From contig NC_134843.1 of the NCBI RefSeq assembly GCF_965363235.1, positions 868,001-932,000 of the forward strand: a stretch of 64,000 nt of DNA, given 5' to 3'. The DNA comes from Mytilus galloprovincialis (Eukaryota > Mollusca > Bivalvia > Mytilida > Mytilidae). Positions within the stretch are counted from its first letter, which is position 1; each line of letters opens with the position of its first letter. Positions 10,440 to 22,435 of this stretch are shown here, piece by piece. Position numbers and translations under genes: made by a program. The notes under the pieces are model-generated. The model had not been told where the DNA came from, did no database searches, and was given only the letters and a program-made list of their open reading frames with translations.

Positions 10440-10915
10440 TATAACACTTTAACACTTTAACACAATGACGGGATGCATAAGTACCGAGCTACGCCACAGA
10501 GCTATTACTAAAATTGAACAAAACAGTTATAATTTACAAAGACAAATAAAGAACTTAATTTAAAAAACGATCAACAACGTCAGAACTTAGAACCTACACT
10601 GCAAGACCCTCGTGCATATTTTGTGAAGGACATACGGAATATTTGTCAAGAAAGTCTTGGTATTTTCCGATGAACCTTTTTACAAAAAAGAACGAAACTT
10701 TCTTTGACATAATCTTAGGTAATCACTTTTCTGCTCAGACACCGGTGACGTTTTATAATGTTTGAGGTGCAGTTGTAAACTATTGCATATCGGATGAATT
10801 GAGAATTGTATATCCCGTATCCAGGTGAAGTCGGTATATTGCTACAAAGAAGGGAGAAATTGATCATTTGAAAATAATAACTTTCTTGCGTGTCATAGAT
10901 TATCATTAATAATAC
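10440..10915 (-). mobile_element. RT element, second truncated copy
   Basis: Closest relative of the 3395-4737 copy. It shares the tail ('gacgggatgcataagtacc') and the RT C-terminal coding block (SSNIPTSP.YGIY.SQ.IRY-like; CLSRK), with frame damage. It is truncated near 10915, upstream of the YIDD motif. Confidence 0.65.
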
Positions 10916-11720
10916 AAATTAATCACTGTATCCCCTTGAAACTGGGAACATGTTAACAGCTGTATTCCAGTAATGGTCGTAAAAGATGAAAACTTAACTT
11001 CTCAATCAGGTCAAATGTACTATCCTTTCACACAAACCATCTTTGCTCTTCAATACCAACCTTTAACAATTCAGAGATTTTTGGCCAAGAGTATTATTTA
11101 GGAAACATCTATTATAGAGCTAGAGCTAGGTATAAACACAAATGTTTATTAAGTGAAATAGTTACCATGGCTTTTTGTAAAATTGAAATATAATCAAAAC
11201 TTTCAAAATAAAATTTTCGTGTATTTTTTTTACTATAGGTGATATTGATTTCCTCCTTTTTTAAAGGTGTATTTAAACTTAATGAATTAAATATTTGAAC
11301 CTGAATATTGAGCATTAAAAAAGTATATCATTTTTATCGTATCGTATTCGCTAACCGTATTGCTTTGTTTTAGTATATTATACATCAAAATTAATATTAA
11401 TATCATGTGCTGTATATTCAATGAATGATATGTTAACTATGATTTTTAAGAAAGATTAAAAAAAGCAAATTAAAGATAGGAGATACGAGATGTACATATA
11501 CAGAGAAACAACTAGGAAATTATCACAAATCGTGAATACAAATCTCTGAGATTTTCGTAAAATTTCATACGAGTATTTTAATATAAATGAATTAAAAAAA
11601 AACTTGTTTGCTCCATGAATCTTTAAAGACAAATCCTTATCATAACTATACTGTATAGGATCTGATATCGAGTATACATTTCCCACTTTTACCAGTTAAT
11701 TATAATCCACCTCACTTGTT
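10916..11720. other. no recognised feature
   Basis: AT-rich spacer downstream of gene B, probably holding its 3' UTR. A reverse-strand AATAAA candidate lies near 11144. No other gene is seen. Confidence 0.35.
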
Positions 11721-12675
11721 TCATATGATTATTTTAGCTTTTTTCTTTTTAATTGTCTTTTTCTTTTTAGGCACTTTTATTTTTTCAGTATTATCAGTTT
11801 GTTCCGGAGAAACAAATGGTTGTTTCTTTTTCCTCCATTTCTTTTTCTTTGATCGTTTCTTCGTTGTCGTTTTGCCTTTCGACTTTTCTCCATCTTTTAG
11901 CACGACTTCATTATCTTCACTGGACGATTCGGAACTCCCCTCTCCTGTAGGTACGGATATGATGCACGACGAATGCTCATCTGGAATTACCATGACTTTT
12001 GACTGTTCACTACTTTGGTAATTTTTCACATGTCCAGGAGTAGTAGGCGTTGAGGTATTTCGCATCACTTCGGGTCTGAACCCATTCTGTGTATGATCTT
12101 TTCTGTATAGGTCCGGGCTTAAGCCACCATCTTTGACTGATTCGTCACTAGAGCTGGAACTGTTGTTACTATAATCTTCTTTTTTATCCGATAGCTGGTT
12201 TGCAGGTGCTATTATGCTGTTTTTGCCACTTAATAAAACAGCATCTTTGTTTTCAACACTTGAGATGCTGCCAGGGTTCTTCGAATTATAACCGCTATCA
12301 CCTTGCTTTCTGTTCAAACCAATTGAATCACTTTCTTTTAAAGGCGTACTTGTTAAAGGTTCTAGCTTCCGCTGTTCATCTTTTTGTAACTTACTGACAG
12401 AAGATCTGTCAGATTTGAGATCAATACTGACTTCAGATTCGCTGTTCTCCTTGACCTTGTGTGATGACCTTGGAAGCTTTGTATTCGTTCTTGAAGTCTT
12501 GTTAACGAATCCACGGTCGGAATGTAGATTCAAACTGTCTTCAGATTTTTCACTTAATGTTCTTCCGGCATTCTGTTGAGATGTTTCAAAAGTACGAGTT
12601 TTGCTATCGTTAGAGCTGACACAGTTCTCACTCTGTTTGTAAACCTGATTGTTATGGTAATGTTCAACAGTATGA
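11721..12675 (-). CDS. gene B exon 6, cytoplasmic tail
   Basis: 955 nt from acceptor TTTTTTTGCAG to TAA at 11723-11721. It encodes 318 residues of low-complexity Ser/Lys/Asp/Glu sequence with a SSSSSDES patch and C-terminal Lys runs. The long uninterrupted frame in AT-rich DNA is good evidence of coding. Confidence 0.75.
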
Positions 12676-15600
12676 CTGCAAAAAAATAAGATATATTTGG
12701 ACAAGATCAAAATAGCTACCTATCGAAGATCACCGAAAAAAAACCAATTTCAGACGAGCAACAAAACTATTATGTCTTCACTTTTTCAGCTTTGAATGTA
12801 TCTTATTTTTTTATTGAACCCACTTCTGTTCTAGCCAAGGCTCAATTACAAATTAACACCCCTTATTTACCATCAAAGTCATTATATCACGTGAAAGACA
12901 TATAATCATATCTTTCTATCCAAATCGTAAAAACATATCTACATGTCTCATGTGTTAGTATTTTGCTGTTATTAGACGTGTGCACCAAACATCGGCACAT
13001 CCCTTTCTGCTCATATCAACTAACCTGGAGTGCTAGATACAGAACTAAATTCAGAATAAGATTGAAAAGTGCTTACACATCAATAGCTGACGGTGTTATG
13101 GTTACCGATCTTCTACCATAGTGAGAAATATTGTCCACATGATCTCTGTAAATACATTGCTACATAAATAAACTATATGTACGAATAAAACATCGTCATT
13201 CAAATTAACAGAGAAAAGTTTATCTAGAGAATTATCAATGCATTGATAACAATAACAAGCATTGATCTCGCAAACTGAAAGCTGATGTTTCCTTATCTAC
13301 TTAAAAAGGCATGTTTAACAAAAATGGATCCTTATGTTCTATATGTTTTCATTCGATTGTAAAATTAAGTCGTAATCACTAATTTGGACAGAATTTGAAT
13401 ACCAATTATGAGCACTTGAGTGGTTAAATATCATGATCTAGAATATTTGATGTAACGTTTGAATTCACATTTTATCTTAAGTCATACTTACTCCTCCATT
13501 CGTTTTACTCCACCTGAAATAAACATAATATTAACATCCTCAGTAGTGCTGTTTGGAATACCTCATAAACTTCTACTGTATTTAACATTATTCATATTAA
13601 AAACAATACTCGCAGAACTAAAAGAAAACAATTTCACTTCCCTTACTGACATGATAACTATGATTGTTTGCATAAGTCAATGCACGATTAAAATGTGTAT
13701 CACTTCTTTATAAAAACACCATTTCTACAACAGCCGAAATTTACATGATCTTCGATGCCACTGCTGGAGGAGATTTATTTCCCCGAGGGTATCACAAGCC
13801 CAGTAGTCAGCACTTTTTGTGCTGACATGAAATGTCATTGATATGGTTATATTTATAAATTTATTGTTTACAAACTTTTGAATTTTTTGAAATACTAAGG
13901 CTTTTCTACCTCAGGCATAGATCACCTTAGCTGTATTTGGCAAAACTTTTAGGAATTTTGGTTCTCAATGCTCTTCAACTTCGTACTTTTTTTTTGCCTT
14001 TTTAACTTTTTTGGATTCGAGCGTCACTGATGAGTCTTTTGTAGAGGAAACGCGCGTCTGACGTATATACTAAATTTAGTCCTGGTATCTATGATGAGTT
14101 TATTTACTCCTCCCTTATAACAACAACACGTCCCTGTTTACAAGATCTATCGTCTTCTTCAATTTAAAGAACTAATCCTGATACTCTCAAATTCAATTAA
14201 ACACCTACATTTTAACATGATATCAAGGGAATTGATGGAAGTCCTTCGTTGTATTCTTTATTCATGATTTTATCTAAAGGACTCAGCTGCCTCAGTGGTA
14301 GCATGTTCGCTTCGAGTGCGAGAGGTTGTAAGTTCTAACCCCTTCCGAGTCAAACAAAAATCTTTAAAATTGGTATTTATCATAATCATTCTTTTTACTG
14401 CTATTGTCCATCTTTAAATTGTTTGCATACTTTTCTCTATTCTTTAAATCATCCTCCTCAGCCTTATATTCTGTATATAAACACACAAACCCTAATTATG
14501 AAGCAGTCTGCGAGAAACCTATCATGAGGTCATTCAAAAAATGATATCCCAATCTGCAAGATATTTACCGTTTCTTTTTAAACAAGATGTATTAGTTTAT
14601 GCGGAAGGTATTATCCTTTTATTTGAAATATGCTATAGGTACCATTCCTTATTCAGAAAGAGAAATGAAAGATTCCAAAGGGACATTCAAACTATAAAGT
14701 AGACAATAAACAGGCAACGCCATGATCAGAAAAGAAAAAAGATCGAAAGACAAACAATATTACACAAAACACACAACATAGAAAGTTAAAAAAACGAAAT
14801 CTAGGCAACTCGATCCCCACCAAAAAACTTGGGATGATCTCATGTGTTTTGGAAGAGTGAGTAGATCCTGATCCACATGGGTCACCCGTCGTGGTGCTTA
14901 AAACATTACAAAGAGGTAACAATTGTAATACGGTAGATCTGAAAAGTGTAAAAAATTGTTGTGAGCATATCCGTTATCATCTGTGAAACAGATATTCAAT
15001 AACATAAGATAGATAAGATAATTTTATTAACCAATCATGGTGCCCTAAATTTGAGCTATACAATTAAATGAATTACAAAATAAAGCACAGAAAATGATTT
15101 CAATGATTAAAGTACATTTAAAAAAAAACAAAAAACACCCACATGAATACACATCAATCTAATTATCCTGAAATAAACCAAGTTATTGACAAAACGTAGT
15201 TGTAATGAGTGCCACTGTGACCTGGAGAAATTACATAATTCTTTAAAATAGTTCTAGGTCTATGGGAGACAACAACCTGATTGTAATGTCATCCGTAAAA
15301 CTTAAAAAGGGATGACTTCAACTTCACCTTTTGGAACTCTTGGTTTTAATGGCTTCAAGAATATCATGATATACAACACCTTGGAATATCGGGGAAATAA
15401 CAACTTATATTTTAACTTCACCATTTCATAAGAATATTTAAACAGAGTATTTGTACGACTAGTACCTTGATCGCTGGTAACTTGATCTCACACAAAACCT
15501 CTAGACAATCAAGAACTATATTACTTACTTTTATCTCTACTGCAACATCTTACAAACATATAAACTACCATACACACAGTAAGTAACTGTAATAAGGTTC

Positions 15601-17522
15601 CCGGTACTACAAATGCTGCAGATCTTCCAATAGTTACATCTGAAATGATACAAATTTTTCTAGTAAGACGATATTGCTCAGACCCCGACCCTCGAAAGTC
15701 TTAGGAAGTCATCTCATAATTAGATGGCGTCTAGTATAGAATACATATATGTTGTTTTTTGTTACTTTGTGACTTTTGGTTATTTTTTATGTACTTTTCA
15801 GTAAATCTTCCTTGTAACTCCTTGTTTCTTTTTCAGTCAATGTAGGCATTTTATATTTCATAATTACTAATCACGAAAAACTAAGAATTTTCTTATCCCT
15901 TATATAATAATTCTGGTATTATATACTCCTGATAACTTTGATAACTATTGTCTCCAGCTAAGTTCAAATTGAAGGTCGCATAAATACAGATTTAAATGAG
16001 GTTGAATTATTTAAAGCCAATAATACATAAATAAAAGGCAACAGCAGTATACTGATGTTCAAGAGTATTAAATTGATCGAGAAAAAACAAATCCGGGTTA
16101 CAAACCAAAAAGAGGAAAAAAATAAAAATAAGCATTCAATTTGGATTTAAAACAAAACCTACTATTTGACAATTTCCGCATTTATAAATGCTTAGGACAA
16201 AACATTTTTTTTTGTCTGATCTTGGCGTAATGATGTAGACGAAACGTGCGTATTTTAACTCATTTGCTTTTCTTTTACTGTTGAAAATTGTATATAACCT
16301 ATAGATGAAAATTAAACTATATTTTAGTTGCTTGCCAAAGTCTATTCTGGGTATATCTACATTTTGAAAAGCCCAAAAGCTTAACATTGAAAATTATGAA
16401 TAAACAAGTAAAGGTACATAAAAACCTGAAAAAAGTTATGACTTAAAAAGACATAAAAGAATAGTCAATTCCATCTCAGGTCAAGTTAGCCTTTGACCGT
16501 CGTGATTTATGCTGCCATGTATATTATATCTATGAGTTTCGTTACCTGAACATTCCGTATTTCCACAGTCCACTACTACCACAATGCCAGCGATAACAAA
16601 ACAGAGAAGGATTGTGATAAGGGCAGACGTCATGTACAGCTTCAGTTTTGTACTGGATTCGTGCGTAGACTCTGTAAAATGCGAATAAACATGACCACAT
16701 AAACATGTTTAAACAAGTGTTAAAAAGGTGAAGAAGTACATCAGTTATACAGTATTATAGTTTGAATGGTCAATGCTCTTCAATTTTGTACTTGTTTGAC
16801 TTTCTAACTATTATGATATGAGCGTCACTGAGGTGTAGACGAAACGCGCATATGGCGTATTAAATTATTAGCTTTGAGAACTATTAAGGCAAATAATGCA
16901 AGAAAAATGGGTGATGACTAGTATTTGTGTTAAACAAATGGTAAAAAACAACAATTCAGTATTAGTTCTGTTTTCATACTTTTTAACTTTGTTTGTGATT
17001 TGGCCTTCTAGTTGGTTCAACTCGAGCACCACTCGAGAATTGTGTAGACGAAACGCACGTCTGCCGTACCTAATCATAAGTGTCTGATATTATTACTGAG
17101 GATGTCTGTTTTCAGTTATTCTTGTTAAGATTGTTTAGCACTTGTCTTTTTGTTAATGTTATTTGTGCCCTACGAAAGGAGAAATTTCACATAAATTTAA
17201 AATCAATGAATCATGTGAATCTTATGAAATTGAATCGATTGACGCCTCAAACGGGATTACACATGGAACCTACATAAATCACATGTTCATACTCACCTAG
17301 TACAAACAAGGATAGTTTCCCTGAATTCAATAGTATTTTGTACAATACAAGTATTAAAATCCCTCCAATGACCATGCCTACCAAGGAAAACAAAACAGCA
17401 TATCCATAGGCTTCCTCTGTTGTCAATCTTCCCAAAGCTATAAACAACAAGAGTGGGAATTCTATACTGGAGAAATCTTCACGAATCGTTGTCAATATTA
17501 TAGGATTTAATGCGAATATCAT
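11721..17522 (-). CDS. gene B: multi-pass membrane protein with long Ser/Lys-rich tail (six exons)
   Basis: Exons in transcript order: 17522-17297, 16671-16546, 15639-15529, 13513-13492, 13145-13077, 12675-11721. All junctions are GT/AG and phases match (1,1,1,2,2), giving 502 residues with no stop. Residues about 41-65, 89-109 and 126-147 are clear TM segments; a weaker hydrophobic stretch lies at 1-32, so there are 3-4 passes. A short loop between the last two holds DCGNTEC, and CC follows the last TM (possible palmitoylation). The tail (about 150-502) is Ser/Lys/Asp rich, with an acidic poly-Ser patch and C-terminal polybasic runs, so it is probably disordered and cytoplasmic. I do not recognise the family. 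The start is the ATG in the first exon found, but the frame stays open upstream, so an earlier exon may be missing. Confidence 0.65.
13077..13145 (-). CDS. gene B exon 5
   Basis: 69 nt, phase 2-2, between TATTTACAG and GTAAGC. It encodes DHVDNISHYGRRS and the start of the cytoplasmic tail. Confidence 0.55.
13492..13513 (-). CDS. gene B exon 4 (microexon, 22 nt)
   Basis: 22 nt between TTATTTCAG and GTAAGT. It converts phase 1 to phase 2 exactly as the neighbours require and encodes GVKRME. The phase fit supports it despite its size. Confidence 0.5.
13778..14105 (+). repeat. 'acgcgcgtttcgtc' dispersed family, long copy
   Basis: Reads 'actaaggcttttctacctca', 'gagcgtcactgatgagtctt' and 'aaacgcgcgtctgacgtat'. 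Inverted relative to 19295-19520. It lies between gene B exons 3 and 4. Confidence 0.65.
14277..14352 (+). repeat. tRNA-like sequence, probably a SINE head
   Basis: Shows an A-box-like 'gcctcagtggtagcat' and a degenerate B-box 'ggttgtaagttctaacc', with partly pairing acceptor arms (GGACTC / GAGTC). The T-arm is imperfect, so I read it as a tRNA-derived SINE or a decayed tRNA rather than a working tRNA gene. Confidence 0.45.
14650..15000 (-). mobile_element. RT-element 3' tail fragment
   Basis: Shares the 'gatgatctcatgtgttttgg', 'gtcacccgtcgtggtgctta' and 'atctgtgaaacagatattca' blocks with the other tails. It continues after an unrelated insertion at about 15285-15385 ('gggatgacttcaacttcacc'). 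Intronic in gene B. Confidence 0.6.
15001..15285. mobile_element. insertion within the RT-element tail
   Basis: About 280 bp separates two tail blocks that are adjacent at 8560-8640 ('gtgaaacggttattccataa' ... 'ggatgatttcaacttcacc'). It is probably a younger insertion; no ends or ORF identified. Confidence 0.4.
15529..15639 (-). CDS. gene B exon 3
   Basis: 111 nt, phase 1-1, between ATTTCAG and GTAAGT. It encodes the last TM (about LLQLLTVCMVVYMFV) followed by RCCSRDK. Confidence 0.65.
16546..16671 (-). CDS. gene B exon 2
   Basis: 126 nt, phase 1-1, between TTTTACAG and GTAACG. It encodes the third TM (about LITILLCFVIAGIVVVV) and the Cys-bearing loop. Confidence 0.65.
16745..17085 (+). repeat. 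two partial copies of the 'acgcgcgtttcgtc' family
   Basis: Copies near 16770-16870 ('gtgtagacgaaacgcgcata') and 16960-17080 ('tgtgtagacgaaacgcacgt') in the same orientation. A shorter piece is at 16225-16275. All lie in introns of gene B. Confidence 0.5.
17297..17522 (-). CDS. gene B exon 1 (first found)
   Basis: 75 codons plus 1 nt, from ATG at 17522-17520 to donor CTAG|GTGAGT. It holds the hydrophobic N-terminus and a strong TM (FSLVGMVIGGILILVL). A repeat copy begins about 20 bp upstream, so the promoter or preceding exon is not obvious. Confidence 0.6.
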
Positions 17523-17544
17523 ACAAGTGAGATGTTTAACTAGC

Positions 17545-17745
17545 TATTAAACCAGGTTCAATCCATCATTTTCTACATAAGAAAATGCTTGTACCAAGAC
17601 AAGAATTTGGTAGCTGTTGTCCATTCGTTTGATGTGCTTAAGCTTTTCGATTTTTATATTTGATTAGGAACTTTCCCTTTTTGAATTTTCCTCGGAGTTC
17701 AGTATGTTTGTGATTTTCTTCATAATACTTACTTCGATATTTTTG
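17545..17745 (-). repeat. 'tggtacagg' dispersed family, inverted copy
   Basis: Reads 'aaaccaggttcaatccatca', 'aagaaaatgcttgtaccaag' and 'ttgaattttcctcggagttc', the reverse complement of the copies at 18625, 20758 and 28695. It lies immediately upstream of gene B exon 1. Confidence 0.65.
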
Positions 17746-18180
17746 AACTTAATTGCAAGCAAAATTAACAACACTGAGGTAGAGAGATTACCCCGGTCGT
17801 TGCGACTTCGATCTTAGTGAAAAAATGATTGCTTTTCTGCATGTAAATAGGTATAACAAAAATATCGAAATTCAAAACGGAAAATCCGTAATCATATGGC
17901 AAAATTAAAAGCTCAAACACATCAAAAGAACAGTTTTAAGTTCAATCCAGGTACTCCGGCTTCCCCTTCCAATATCAACCGACCACCATGATATAACAAA
18001 GAAAACGCAATGGCTTTACACACAATCCAACCAACAAACAAAAAAACACATAGCCAAATAGGTCGTCATCGGGATTGTACCATAATCGTCGTAGACCAGG
18101 TTTGTACGTAAATCAAATCTTAATCCATGTCCAATAGACATTGTCTCGGGTATATGAAAAATGACAACTGATATCACTTA

Positions 18181-18306
18181 TTTTATAATATGTCTCCAGT
18201 AGAAAAAAATTAGGTTCCCATTACTCAGTTTGTATAAATGCATATTTTATAATATGTCTCCAGTAGAAAAAAAAATTAGGTTTCCATCACTCAGTTTGTA
18301 TAAATG
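18181..18306. repeat. 62-bp tandem duplication
   Basis: Two near-identical units starting with 'ttttataatatgtctccagt' at 18182 and 18244, differing mainly in the length of an A-run. Confidence 0.75.
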
Positions 18307-18624
18307 TTTATTTTTATCCCCATCCCCTCACAACTATGTTAATATTGTTTGAATTAGGACTGCACATTTCTTTTTCCGAGTTTATATGAATTTAGAGGAA
18401 AACAATCAGAAACAATCATCCTATTAATATATGTGAGATTTGTAAGGATGAATTAATGTTAATATTTGAAGGTAGAAATAACAGACTGATCTTGTCGAAC
18501 AAGTTATGATGGATTGCAAATCTATTAGCAACGAAACAGGTGTATGGACATACAAAACCGAATGTTAAGAACATTTAATAGCAAACATAAAGTACTGCGT
18601 AATACAATATACAATCAAAATCCT

Positions 18625-18860
18625 CTGAGGAAAAATTAAAACGGAAAGTCCCGAATCAAACGACAAAATCAAAAGCTCAAACACGTTCAAACGAATGGAT
18701 AATAACTGCCATATTCCTGACTTGGTACAGGAATTTTCTTATGCAGAAAATGGGAGTTTAAACCTGGTTTTCTAGCTAGCTAAACCTCTCACTTGTATGA
18801 CAGTAGCATCAAATTTCATTATATTAACAACAATGTGCGAACAAAACAAACAGACATAAT
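18625..18860 (+). repeat. 'tggtacagg' dispersed family, long copy
   Basis: Contains 'aatcctctgaggaaaaatta', 'ttcctgacttggtacaggaa' and 'aacaatgtgcgaacaaaaca'. A partial piece lies at 17870-17965. Confidence 0.65.
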
Positions 18861-19294
18861 ATTATAGGTAGAAATGTCACACATAAGGGTAGAGGTGTCA
18901 GCATTGTGTTAAAATCTTAATCACTGTAAAAGCAAAATAAAATATGTAAAAAAGAAGCACACAAAGGCATATAGACAAAGCACATTTGTAAAAATGAAAG
19001 ACAAGAATACAAAAACTATCATAGAACAAGAATGCAATGACGGGATGAATAAATACAGAACCATGTATTGTGTCTTTTGCAACAACTTTGTGTTAGCCAA
19101 AATATGTTACGAGCAAACTTTGGCAGTGGTCAAAATTGTGTTAAAGAGCGCGAGGCACTAAGATGAATGTTTGGATTTTTATATATTTTGCACTCGAACA
19201 TCACTGAAGAATACATTTTTGTCGAAATGCACTTTTGGTGCAAAAAAATATGTACTTTAATGCTATGCATATATCTTCGAAAGAGTATAAATAA

Positions 19295-19520
19295 ACTCAT
19301 TATAGATACCAGGATTGAAATTTTATATTTACGATAGACGCACGTTTCGTCTACAAAAAACTCATCAGTGACGCTCGAATAAAAAAATGTTAAAAAGGCC
19401 AAATAAAGTACGAAGTTGGCGAGCATTGAGGACCAAAAATTCCTAAAAGTTTTGCCAAACATTCTAAGGTAATGTATTCCCGAGGTAGAAAAGCCTTAGT
19501 ATTTCAAAAATTCAAAGTTT
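19295..19520 (-). repeat. 'acgcgcgtttcgtc' dispersed family, long copy
   Basis: Contains 'gacgcacgtttcgtctacaa', 'ctcatcagtgacgctcgaat' and 'gaaaagccttagtatttcaa'. Inverted relative to 13778-14105. Confidence 0.65.
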
Positions 19521-19664
19521 GGTTAATAGTTAAATTCATTGTTAAAAATTCAATTGAGAACTCATTGATGAGTAATAAAATGTAGACATAATGATAGAAG
19601 TTGACGCTAACATAACCAATGAGAGAGTTTGTATACTGGACATAAGTCAGTGTTCAGATTGACC

Positions 19665-19985
19665 AGCTGTAAAAGAGGGACGAAAGATACCAGAGGGACA
19701 GTCAAACTCATAAATCGAAAATAAACTGACAACGCCTGGCTAAAAATGAAAGAAGACAAACAGACAAACAGACAAACAATAGAAAACATGACACAACATA
19801 AAAAACTAAAGAATAAGCAACACGAACCCCGCCAAAAATTAGGGGTAATCTCAGGTTCTCCGAAAGGGTAAGTAGCATGTGGCACCCGTCGTGTTGCTTA
19901 TGTTATAACAAATCCAGTAAATAGTCTAATTCGGTAGGTCACATTCGTGAAAGGGAAGGGGAATGTGTTAACGGTACCAATATTC
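19665..19985 (-). mobile_element. RT-element 3' tail fragment
   Basis: Starts with 'agagggacgaaagataccag', then 'caacacgaaccccgccaaaa' and 'gtggcacccgtcgtgttgct'. Tail only. Confidence 0.6.
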
Positions 19986-20757
19986 TGTGCCAGATGAGAA
20001 TTTGAAAAATACGTGTCTGTAGTGATGCTCAAGGCTAAAATATTAGAAAATTCAAAACTTATAAACCAAAAATTTACAAAAAGTGTAGTAAGTTTTGCAG
20101 AAATAGAAAAGTCGCTTAAAAAAGCATATTCTGCACAAATGTTATACTGGGTATCTATTCATAATGTGACAGTCCTTTATATCGAACCTCAAATATGGTT
20201 TGTCTGTCTTTCGGGTGTACATTTTATGTGTATTCGATGTTTTAACGAGTTTGGTGTTGAGGTTAAGCGTTTTCCCAGCACATGTTAAGACTCGATGATT
20301 ATTTGATGTTTGTTCTTTGTTTGATTCCAACAAGTCCCAAACATTTGAGGAAATCACGCACAATCCCCAAAATGAATATCATAATAGACATTTCAATGAC
20401 AAACACAATAGGAACATGTTAAGTCCTGCTTCAAAATATAACTTATTAAAAAATTGTGGTTTGTTTTCATCTCAATAATATCAAACGGTATAACTGAACA
20501 CCATCACCGGTATAATTATAACAGTGTAGACTTTATTCTACGGTTCCTTTTCTTTTTATAAATGTAAAATACAAATGTTTTGAAACCCGGATGGGATATT
20601 AACTGGAGCTAAATGTTAAAAGTTATCATTAAATATCTATTGACAAGTCCGAATGGTGTCACATTGAATATTAGCCAGAAGTATTAATTTTTGATATATA
20701 TCATCTACAATAGTATCTTAACTCCTACGGTGAAATAGCAAAAAGTAAAATCACGAA

Positions 20758-20985
20758 AATACTGAACTTAGAGGAAAATCAATTCAGAAAGTCCATAATC
20801 ACATGGCAAAACCAAATAACAAACCGCATCAAAAACAAATGGACAAGAACTGTCATATTCCTGACTTGGTACAGGTATTTTCAAATGTAGAAAATGGTGG
20901 ATTAAACCTGGTTTTATAGCGCAAACCCTCTCACTTTGATGACAGTCTCATCAAATTCCGTTATATTTACATTGATGCGTTAACT
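20758..20985 (+). repeat. 'tggtacagg' dispersed family, long copy
   Basis: Contains 'atattcctgacttggtacag', 'ggattaaacctggttttat' and 'gatgacagtctcatcaaatt'. The rest of 17523-21791 between genes B and C has no gene I can support. Confidence 0.65.
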
Positions 20986-21784
20986 AAACAAGCACAATAA
21001 ATAAAATAGTCAAAATATGGGTACAGCAAAGCGATACTAGTGGTATTAAAAAAATCGAAGAAATAAAATATCATGAACGAAAATCTAATGCTATAAGGGA
21101 CGACATCAAAAGTTTAATTTAGGATAAAAAAAAACTAAATAAAAACTAAATTCACATAGTTTTTCACTGACCTCCCCCCCCCCCCCTTCTTAACTTAATT
21201 TGGGGAAAATTGATTGACCAACAGGGATATATGTAAAATCGATATCAAATACACAAAACAAACAGCAATTTTTACCTCCATCCCAAACTATTTGAATTAA
21301 GTTTTTTGTATCCTTCATTGATCTTTTGATGTCGTTCCTAAAAAGATCATAAATTAGGCCATTACACTTCGTAGAAAACTATAGTTAAGGCAATCTGGAG
21401 ATGGACTCAAGAAAGTTATGAGCTCTTCGTTCTTTACAAAGTAATCCGTTATTTGTCTCATGTACATATTCTGTGATTATTTGTATATTATTTCCATGTT
21501 TATGCCAGGACCTTGTAAGTTCAAGTTACAACCAATTGGGTCATTGAAGAATAAGACAAACACCAATGCATTCATTTAGAAAATATATGGTAATTTTGTC
21601 ACCACAATTTCTACTGCTAATGTAAAATTTTGGATTCATGTATATCGGCTAGGGTACATTAAAAAGTTTACTTAACATATTCAATGCATTTTATTTGTAA
21701 AAATTCTCGTTTTTCAATTACAACAACAATCTGCACCAAAAATCCTTTTTTTCTATAGTATTTACATTTTGAGTATAAATGTTA

Positions 21785-21902
21785 TTACGTCTCAAGAATT
21801 GGAACTACCACCAGGATCAGACTGGCGAACACTTGCATCTGCTTCGTCTCCCGAATTGGAAATACCACCAGGATCAGACTGGCAAACACTTGTATCTGCT
21901 TC
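21785..21902 (-). repeat. 57-bp in-frame tandem duplication in gene C tail
   Basis: Two 57-bp units ('accaccaggatcagactggc' occurs in each) encode two 19-residue copies. The duplication keeps the frame and includes the stop-proximal end of the protein. Confidence 0.8.
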
Positions 21903-22435
21903 GTTGGAATAAGTGGATATTTCATCTGCAGACTTACACAGAGATTCCGGCGAAAGAATTAATTCAGAACTTGCCATTTGTTCATGTTCAGAAGATGTTC
22001 TCATTTCATTATTGCAAACTTCCACCTGATAGGTAGGATTAGAACTCTCCAACATTCCAGAGAATAATTTAGAATTAAAGTTAACATCATAATCATTTCC
22101 GAACTGATCTACAGATATAATAGATGGCACCAAAGATTGGGTATGCGATTCAGGTTGTGAAAGATTATCAAAAAGGTTTTGGTCATGACTTTTCTTTCGT
22201 TTGAACACCAAAATAACAATGTACAGAACAATTATCAGAAGGACAACACAGCCAATGGATATTCCAACAGCCATCTCGACTTTCTCGTTAGACGATGACA
22301 GTTCCTGGTATGTAGCTTGGTCGTCCACAGACTGAGTGGTCGAGTCGTTCACAGACAGAGTCGTGACGTAATTAACAGTTGTTGTGACGTAATCAGACTG
22401 AGTAGAATGCGTCAATCCAGGACTGGTTTGTTCAT
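21792..22435 (-). CDS. gene C stem, TM and cytoplasmic tail exon
   Basis: 644 nt including the stop. It encodes a Thr/Ser-rich stem, a TM (VVLLIIVLYIVILVF) followed by KRKK, and a tail ending in two repeats of the pattern EADxSVxQSDPGGxSNS. Confidence 0.8.

Noticed and set aside
14692..14922. Short minus-strand ORFs in RT-element tails (also at 19607, 51159)
   Set aside because: They recur only inside the tail repeat and include its non-coding blocks.
20013..20288. 91-codon plus ORF between genes B and C
   Set aside because: No splice context, family or signal; it partly follows a repeat fragment and is likely chance.
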